Origin: Candidatus Woodwardiibium gallinarum
GTDB taxonomy: Bacteria > Bacillota > Clostridia > Oscillospirales > CAG-382
Assembly (NCBI GenBank): GCA_904419545.1
Contig: CAJFRY010000026.1
Coordinates: 587 to 37,041 of the forward strand
Length of the DNA: 36,455 nt
Direction of reading: 5' to 3'
The number at the start of each line of letters is the position of its first letter. Within the stretch, counting starts at the first letter, position 1. The translations under genes and the position numbers were made by a program. Below the pieces are notes generated by a model. The model searched no databases, was not told the origin of the DNA, and saw nothing but the letters and a program-made list of their open reading frames with translations. Shown here piece after piece: positions 30,970 through 36,455 of the stretch.

Positions 30970-33134
30970 CTTCCCGCCTCCTCTGCCGAAAGCTGCGAAA
31001 GCGCGATTTGCCTGTATTCCTCGCAGTTTTCCATCAATTCTTTATGCGTGCCCATTCCGGCGACCCGGCCGCCGTCAAGCACGATGATCCGGTCCGCATT
31101 GAGCACGGTCGAGATGCGCTGTGCTACGATCAGGACTGTGCTTTCCGCTGCGACCTCCTGCAGCGCCTCGCGCAACGCACGGTCGGTCGCATAATCAAGC
31201 GCGGAGAAGGAATCGTCGAAAATGTAGATTTCCGGCCGTTTGGCGACCGCACGCGCGATGGCCAGACGCTGCCGCTGTCCGCCGGACACGTTCGTGCCGC
31301 CCTGCGCGATTTCGCTGTCGTACCCGTCCGGCTTCTCGTTGATAAAGCCGTCGGCCTGTGCGATCTTCGCCGCCCAGCGGACGGTTTCACTGTCCGGGAC
31401 GTTTCCCGCATAGGCGATATTCGTTTCGATTGTACCCGAGAAAAGCACGCCCTTCTGAGGCACCAGACCGATACGGTCGCGCAGGTCGGAGAGCTTGACC
31501 TCGCGCACGTCCACGCCGTCAACGAGCACCTGCCCCTCGGTCACGTCATAAAAGCGGGGGATGAGGTTGATCAGCGTCGATTTGCCCGCGCCCGTCGCGC
31601 CGATGAATGCGGTCGTCTCGCCTCGTCTGGCCGTGAAGCTGATATGCTCGATGACATTTTCCTCCGCGTTCGGATAGCGGAAAGAGACGTCGCGGAATTC
31701 GACGGTACCCTTCATCGTCTCGTCGAACGGCTTGCCGGTTTCGACCTCGCGGACCGAATTTTCGGTGTTCAGTACTTCGGCAACACGCTTGGTCGCGACC
31801 CAAGCACGCGGGAGCATAATCGAAGTCATCGACAGCATCAGGAAGGACATGATAATCATCATCGAATACTGGATAAACGCCATCAAATCGCCGACCTGCA
31901 TCGTGCCGCCGTCGATCAGGTCTGCGCCGACCCAGATAATCAGCAGCGAAACGCCATTCATGATAAACGTCATCAGCGGCATCATCATCGTCATCACGCG
32001 GTTGACGAAGAGGTTGGTCTTGGTCAGCTCGACGTTGGCCTTATCGAACCGCTTTTCCTCGTGACGTTCGCGCGAAAAGGCGCGGATAACGGGAATGCCG
32101 TTGAGGATTTCACGGGAAACAAGGTTGATTCTATCGATCATCTTCTGCAGCTTGTTGAATTTCGGCATTGCAAAGATCAGCAGGAAAATGATGATACACA
32201 AAATACACAGAATCGCCAGACCGATGACCCACATCATCCCCGACCCGCCAATCTTCAACAGGGCGCCGATACCCAAAATCGGCGCGTACAGCACCATACG
32301 CAGCAGCATTACGACCAGCATTTGAATCTGCTGGATGTCGTTGGTGCAGCGCGTAATCAGCGAAGCGGTCGAAAATTCGTTGAACTCACGTCCCGAGAAG
32401 GAGACGACCTGCCGGAACACCTCCAGACGCAGGCTTTCACCGAACTTGGCAGCCACGCGCGAGGCAAAGAGCGAAATGAGAATCGCCGCCGCCACGATCA
32501 GCAGCGAAAAACCCAGCATTTTCAGTCCTGCGGTCATAATGTAGCGCATCTGGATGCCGTCCAGATCCATCCCGACGGCCTCGTACTCGGTTTTGACGTA
32601 CTCGACGGCCATCTGATCGACCATCGTGCCCAGCGTCAGATACTCGCTGAATTGCGCAAGGAGCTGCGCGGCCATCGGCTCGCGAATCTGCTCGGGCAGG
32701 CTGTAAAGGATTTCCACCGCCTCGGCCGACGGGTCATAGCTGCCCTCGGGCAGCGAAGCCGTCAGCGCCGCCTTCATCTCATCGCCGCCGGCGCGCAGCA
32801 TCGAAACGCAGACCATCGGCATCGTGAACCGGTCACTCTGCGCCTCTTTGTTCTTATGCGACGTATCGTTGAGGGTATACACACCGTTGGAAAGCGTGTA
32901 TGCGCTCAGAATGGCCTCATCCTCGTCGGTAAACATCAGAAGATATTCCATCTCGCGCTCACGTATCTTCTCCGGCGTGGCGTTCTCGATGCCGCCCTGC
33001 TGGATACCCACGTTGACCACGTCGGACATATAATCCGGCAGTGCCAGGTCACACTGCGCCTGTACCGCCAGCAGAATGACCGCCAGCAGAATGGGCAGCG
33101 TGAGCTTTTTCAAGCACTTGAGAATTTTTTTCAT
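30966..33134 (-). CDS. ABC exporter subunit A (degenerate Walker B and H-switch, extracytoplasmic insert)
   Basis: A 722-residue half-transporter, about 140 residues longer than usual. The extra length lies between helix 1 (about 9-28) and helix 2 (about 200-225): a charged region of about 150 residues expected outside the membrane. The ATPase domain has Walker A GATGAGKST and an intact signature VSGGQRQR. Walker B is IYIFDDSFSALD (Asp for the catalytic Glu) and the switch is VAQRIST (Gln for His). These are the expected defects of the non-hydrolysing site in heterodimeric exporters and complement the defect in subunit B. ATG 33134 lies 115 bp behind marR. Confidence 0.92.
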   Translation of the reverse strand: MKKILKCLKKLTLPILLAVILLAVQAQCDLALPDYMSDVVNVGIQQGGIENATPEKIREREMEYLLMFTDEDEAILSAYTLSNGVYTLNDTSHKNKEAQSDRFTMPMVCVSMLRAGGDEMKAALTASLPEGSYDPSAEAVEILYSLPEQIREPMAAQLLAQFSEYLTLGTMVDQMAVEYVKTEYEAVGMDLDGIQMRYIMTAGLKMLGFSLLIVAAAILISLFASRVAAKFGESLRLEVFRQVVSFSGREFNEFSTASLITRCTNDIQQIQMLVVMLLRMVLYAPILGIGALLKIGGSGMMWVIGLAILCILCIIIFLLIFAMPKFNKLQKMIDRINLVSREILNGIPVIRAFSRERHEEKRFDKANVELTKTNLFVNRVMTMMMPLMTFIMNGVSLLIIWVGADLIDGGTMQVGDLMAFIQYSMMIIMSFLMLSMTSIMLPRAWVATKRVAEVLNTENSVREVETGKPFDETMKGTVEFRDVSFRYPNAEENVIEHISFTARRGETTAFIGATGAGKSTLINLIPRFYDVTEGQVLVDGVDVREVKLSDLRDRIGLVPQKGVLFSGTIETNIAYAGNVPDSETVRWAAKIAQADGFINEKPDGYDSEIAQGGTNVSGGQRQRLAIARAVAKRPEIYIFDDSFSALDYATDRALREALQEVAAESTVLIVAQRISTVLNADRIIVLDGGRVAGMGTHKELMENCEEYRQIALSQLSAEEAGR

Positions 33135-33249
33135 TTTTCATGTGCGCCTTTGCCCTGCAAAGACTGCCTCCTTTCGGGATTTGCCCTGCTGCCGGCTGCC
33201 GGCAGCGGGTTCGGAAATACATCGGGAAATGCGCCGTATGCCGCGGCGC

Positions 33250-33735
33250 CTATACGTTCGGCCGCACCTGTCCGGCGGCATGGGATTCCTCTTCGTAGAT
33301 TCGCGTCAGCCGGCGCAGCAACGTCAGCAGGACGCGCACGTCCTCATAGCCGAAGCGCTCCAAGATCCGCCGGATACGCGCAAGCGCCTGCTCACGATCC
33401 TTTCGGAACTGACTGACGCCCGATTCCGAAAACGACAGCAGCGTCACCCGACGGTCGGTCTGCGACTGCGTGCGCAGGATCACCCCGTTCTGCTCCAGCC
33501 GGTCCAATATATGCGTCAGCATCGGCTTGGTAAACCCCAGCTCTTTGCCCAGCTCGCCGGTCGCCACCGTGTTCGTCTCAGGATGCCGTTCAAAATAATC
33601 CATCATATGACCGACAACGAGCATATCCGTCATCCGCGCTTCCTTCCCCTGCGGCGGCGGCATACGCGACGCTTTGACAAAGCCATGCAGTGTCTCCATA
33701 AATTCCCTGACCAGCTCCTGTTCGTTTATATGCAC
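33250..33735 (-). CDS. MarR family transcriptional regulator
   Basis: A 161-residue winged-helix regulator. VATGELGKELGFTKPMLTHILDRLEQNGVILRTQSQTDRRVTLLSFSESG (given here in parts: helix ELGKELGFTKPMLTHILDRL, wing QSQTDRRVTLL) is the classic MarR core, with dimer helices at both ends. The start at 33735 is a GTG behind GGGGGAGGGA, which is close spacing, so another start is possible. It heads the operon with the exporter pair and probably represses it in the absence of a ligand. A promoter with an overlapping inverted repeat lies at 33761-33801. Confidence 0.9.
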   Translation of the reverse strand: MHINEQELVREFMETLHGFVKASRMPPPQGKEARMTDMLVVGHMMDYFERHPETNTVATGELGKELGFTKPMLTHILDRLEQNGVILRTQSQTDRRVTLLSFSESGVSQFRKDREQALARIRRILERFGYEDVRVLLTLLRRLTRIYEEESHAAGQVRPNV

Positions 33736-33760
33736 TCCCTCCCCCGCAGATTAGTTCAAT

Positions 33761-33801
33761 GTGTTAATAGTTATTATATTTAACTTTTCTTCGGAAAGCA
33801 A
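33761..33801 (-). promoter_or_regulatory. marR-ABC operon promoter with candidate MarR operator
   Basis: On the minus strand TTGCTT (33796-33801) and TATAAT (33773-33778) are 17 bp apart. AGTTA-N7-TAACT surrounds the -10, and GTTAA...TTAAC repeats outside it. An inverted repeat on the -10 fits autorepression by MarR. Confidence 0.65.
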
Positions 33802-33865
33802 TAAAGGATTTGTTAAAAAAAGTATCCCGTGTCCAAAAGACCGCCGGATAAACATATGGTTATGG

Positions 33866-33894
33866 TTGACTTTTCACAAACGCTATGGTAGAAT
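33866..33894 (+). promoter_or_regulatory. Consensus promoter of the 33936 gene
   Basis: TTGACT (33866-33871), 17 bp, TAGAAT (33889-33894), followed by the SD AAAGGA and ATG at 33936. Confidence 0.8.
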
Positions 33895-33935
33895 AGCGCT
33901 GAAATCCCCAACACGGGCGAAAGGAAACAAGGGCT

Positions 33936-34445
33936 ATGAAAGCGAAGAAGAAAAGCATTGTCGTTCTGGCCTCCTCGGCTGTACTGCTGTGCGCAGCCGC
34001 CGCACTTGTGCTGCTGACGCTGCTGCGCCCCGGCGCATCGAGTCCCGAGCTGGCCGTGCAGCATTACGAGGAAGCGTGTATGCTCTACGACGTAAACGAT
34101 ATGGTACGCTATTCAAGCGATTACAACCGATACATCCTCTACCGCAGCCGAACGCCCGAGAGCACGGGCGAGCTGAAGCGCTATCTGAAGGAGGATGTCT
34201 ACAAGGATATTAAAAGCGGATACAGTGAAAGTGAAATCGACATCCGCTTCTCCGAGTCGGTGCGCATCGAACCGGGCAGCGAGGAATTCGAGACATTGCG
34301 CGCGGAATATGCGGCTGTAGCCGATGCGTCGGACATCGGCGCGTTCGCAGAACTGAAGCTGACCATCTACGTCGACGGTGAACGGCGCGTCACGCGCACC
34401 GATTATGCGGTACAGGTCGGTTCGCGATGGTATTATTTCAAATAA
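33936..34445 (+). CDS. Small membrane-anchored protein of unknown function
   Basis: A 169-residue protein. A basic start (MKAKKKS) and one hydrophobic helix (about 8-29) anchor it, with the rest outside. The domain at about 36-169 alternates helix and strand (LAVQHYEEACMLYDVNDMVRYSSDYN; AELKLTIYVDGERRVTRTDYAVQVG; ending WYYFK). This layout is reminiscent of NTF2-like/DUF4878-type extracytoplasmic domains; the resemblance is weak. It has its own promoter, and an unrelated long gene follows 132 bp later. Confidence 0.75.
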   Translation: MKAKKKSIVVLASSAVLLCAAAALVLLTLLRPGASSPELAVQHYEEACMLYDVNDMVRYSSDYNRYILYRSRTPESTGELKRYLKEDVYKDIKSGYSESEIDIRFSESVRIEPGSEEFETLRAEYAAVADASDIGAFAELKLTIYVDGERRVTRTDYAVQVGSRWYYFK

Positions 34446-34577
34446 AAGGCAAATCCGGCATACGGCACGCCGCCCGTTTCGGAACCGGCCCATAGCCGTC
34501 TGCTTTGCGACCTCCGTTGCTTCCATTTCTCTAAAATCATATATGCCGCCGAACGGCGGCGGAAGGGAGATTCCATT

Positions 34578-36110
34578 ATGCTCCGCTATATTGAGCAGGA
34601 CGGTTCCCGCGCGCTGGAATATCGTCCCGAGCCCCGGCAGCGGCAGGACGACGGCAGCTTCCCGTTCGACAACCGTTTTTCCGCAGAAACGCGTATATTC
34701 CCCATCGGCAGCGACGGCGCGCCGGTCTGCGTCAACGAAATCGTCTGCAGAAAACGGACCGGCGGCAGCTATATCTACAGCAACAACCCCGAGATGCTCG
34801 CGCCTGAGGACGTAGGCGCCGCGCTGCTGCGCAGCACGCATATGCAGGGGCGGTATATGTTCACCTTTGAGCATTCCAACCATACCGGACAGACTGTCTG
34901 GCTCGGGTATCAGCTTTACAACGCCGGCGACACGCCGGTGACGGCGACGGTGTACAACATCGGCTATCAGACCGACGGCGAGTGGCTCGGCCAGCGCTCG
35001 TGGAGCGACTATTTCAATCTCGAATTCCGGCTGCCCGCCGAATATTTCCTGCCCGACGGTTCGGTCAACCCCATATACGTCGGCTGCGACTACGTTTCCT
35101 ATACACCGCGCCGCTACGAGGCGCAGCAGGTCATCATCCCGCCCGGCGCGTATATTTATCTGTTCGGCGGCACCACGGCGGACGCCTACGCGCACACCGA
35201 CATCGGCGGCACCGCCGACCGTCCGGTGGGAACCGGCAAATGCTGCAACGGTGCGATGCTTTTCGAATTGCGGGGCGGCGATCCGACCGGTACCTTCTAC
35301 TGCTACAGCGACCCGGCGCAGGTGCAGGCCGCGCCGCCCGAGCAGGGATACATCGTTACGCGCAGCGGCAGGAACTATGCGGCGCAGTACAAGGGCATCG
35401 ATCACGGACACATCGGCTTGCTGGAAACCGAGATCATTTGGGCTGTCGGCGACGCGACACGGGGACGGATGCCGGTGCGCTGCACCAACCGCCGCGATCC
35501 GGAATGGCAGAGCAAAAAGACACCTTACGCCGCCTATGCACCGCAATCCTATACCTTCACGAACGACAACTAGCTGTCGGCGCTCAATCCCAACACCAGT
35601 CACGAAGCCATCGGCGACGATATGATGACCTTCGCCTGCATCACGCCTGACGGCCGGCCGATCCGCATCGACAACGAGCACGCCGACGGCGCAGGGATGC
35701 CGGCCAATACCGGCAACTGGATGGTACAGTACACAGACAATTTCACCTTCATCAACGCCGGCACCAAGCCGCGCAGTTTCCGCATCTATAAAAAAGGCGC
35801 CGTATCGGGCGCGCTGGCCGTCGCCATACGCGACGAAACGGGAAAGGTTCTGGACGCGATGCTCAAATGCCATCCGTACGTATATGCAAAAGACAACATT
35901 CCCCCGTACGCCGACCGCTCGCTGCTGACCGAAAAGAACGGCGAGTATTGGTACGTCTTGAACGGCCGCCCCTACTGGGAACAGGTCGACGAGCGCGCGC
36001 TCGTCTGCACGCTGGAAGTCGCGCCCGGGCAGGCGGAGCGCATTTCGGTCGATTACCTCATCCTCGGAAATTCCAACGGCGGCATCCGCCACTGGGTGAC
36101 GGTCGAATAG
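34578..36110 (+). pseudogene. Unknown 511-codon gene interrupted by one in-frame TAG
   Basis: ATG 34578 follows GGAAGGGAGATTCCATT. The frame runs 331 codons to TAG at 35571-35573 (context TFTNDN-stop-LSALNPNTSHEAIG). It then continues in the same frame without any other stop for 178 codons to TAG at 36108. Composition and codon use look the same on both sides, so this is one gene with a single premature amber codon. The product lacks a signal peptide and is rich in aromatic residues, Gly and Thr, with repeated beta-strand character (RYMFTFEHSNHTGQTVWLGYQL; GNWMVQYTDNFTFINAG; KPRSFRIYKKG). I do not recognise the family. Either a recent nonsense mutation, readthrough, or a base error explains it. 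The upstream part alone is 34578-35573. Confidence 0.65.
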
Positions 36111-36438
36111 GCGCCTGATCGCGGCGGATGAAAGGCTTCCGCGCCGGCCATATGCAAAAAAGCTGCCGTTTTTCTTATGAAACGCAGGAAAAATAGCATC
36201 GGCTTTCTGAATCGTAACCGTTTTCACAACGACTTATACGTGTGCCGACTGACCATGCGGTCAGCAGTATGCTGTCCGTTGCCCGGCGGGCCGCCGACTG
36301 ACCGGCAAAATTTCGGCAAGTCGGCGCCGGAGGACGGCCGAAAGGGGCCTGCGGTCTCCGTCCCGCTCCTTATAGGGCAAGCCGCCATTTCCCCAAATCC
36401 CCAACGCCCGCACAGCGGGCGTTGGGGCGTAGAGGAGA
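36111..36438. other. Structured intergenic region at the right edge
   Basis: No gene seen. It contains CTGACC-ATGC-GGTCAG (near 36248-36263), a GCCGACT/AGTCGGC pair spanning about 36293-36326, and a perfect 13-bp hairpin CCCCAACGCCCGC-ACA-GCGGGCGTTGGGG (36398-36426) just before the SD of the next gene. It could be a leader RNA, but I cannot match it to a known riboswitch class. Confidence 0.45.
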
Positions 36439-36455
36439 GATGAGCAAAAAGCCTA
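36439..36455 (+). CDS. Start of a gene cut by the window edge
   Basis: GAGGAGAG directly precedes ATG 36439, and MSKKP is read before the window ends. Too short to identify. Confidence 0.4.

Noticed and set aside
30957..33416. An 819-codon open frame on the plus strand, opposite the ABC exporter genes
   Set aside because: It is the mirror of real genes with all motifs on the minus strand. Its product is rich in Arg, His, Gln and Asp with no domain, as expected for antisense frames in GC-rich DNA. The same holds for long antisense frames at 13909-15123, 16149-17405, 18305-20389, 23653-25623 and 34113-36227.
35571..35573. TAG recoded as an amino acid genome-wide
   Set aside because: TAG also ends the 260-1348 gene and the 34578-36110 gene itself. 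Only one TAG interrupts an otherwise good frame.
36111..36438. Known riboswitch class
   Set aside because: The inverted repeats do not show the conserved core of any class I can recall. It is left as an unnamed structured region.

Overview
The window looks like chromosome from a spore-forming, anaerobic, GC-rich member of the Clostridia (Firmicutes), probably an Oscillospirales-type gut or rumen lineage. The reasons are a complete spoIIIA operon, a SpoVT regulator, the Firmicutes helicase-loading pair DnaD/DnaI, a rubredoxin, strong SD sequences and textbook TTGACA-17-TATAAT promoters. The lineage below class level is inference; no rRNA is present.

Layout. 21-1348: tRNA-Asp and a secreted/membrane protein with a bactofilin-like repeat domain, both on the minus strand. 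1708-8175 (+): a SpoVB-type flippase overlapping spoIIIAA and followed by spoIIIAB-AH, the channel that links mother cell and forespore. 8408-10088 (+): a decayed SGNH esterase gene that keeps a perfect promoter, then an orphan lipoprotein. 10082-11579 (-): a GNAT acetyltransferase and a small membrane protein. 12293-13552: an IS3-family insertion sequence that landed just behind the next operon. 18429-13589 (-): ddl, murI, a DUF1934 protein, dnaD, dnaI and rnhA, mixing cell-wall precursor and replication genes. 20245-18521 (-): an ABC exporter, divergent from spoVT (+). 21921-21190 (-): a discoidin-like surface protein. 22240-23021: an integrase remnant and an array of TTAGCAAA repeats next to tRNA-Arg(CCT), the scar of an integrated element. 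26657-23386 (-): a Crp/Fnr regulator followed by thioredoxin, rhodanese, a CoA-disulfide/persulfide reductase fused to rhodanese, and rubredoxin. 26820-27485 (+): a second discoidin-like surface protein, divergent from the regulator. 28265-27609 (-): a two-HTH protein with a likely homopolymer frameshift. 33735-28737 (-): MarR regulator, heterodimeric ABC exporter and a TIGR04076 protein. 33936-36110 (+): a small membrane protein and a long unknown gene split by one in-frame amber codon. The window ends in the first codons of another gene.

The parts that most deserve attention are: (1) the redox/persulfide operon, with a palindrome centred about 41 bp upstream of the predicted trxA start and directly behind the regulator gene; (2) the paralogous surface proteins that share a T-S/A-D-A-G motif before a C-terminal membrane anchor; (3) the repeat array beside tRNA-Arg; and (4) the complementary 13-mers in the only two long gaps of the spoIIIA operon. 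I did not find a clear defence system, CRISPR array or biosynthetic cluster. Most genes here belong to known families, and the novelty lies in arrangements, regulatory sites and a few orphan proteins.
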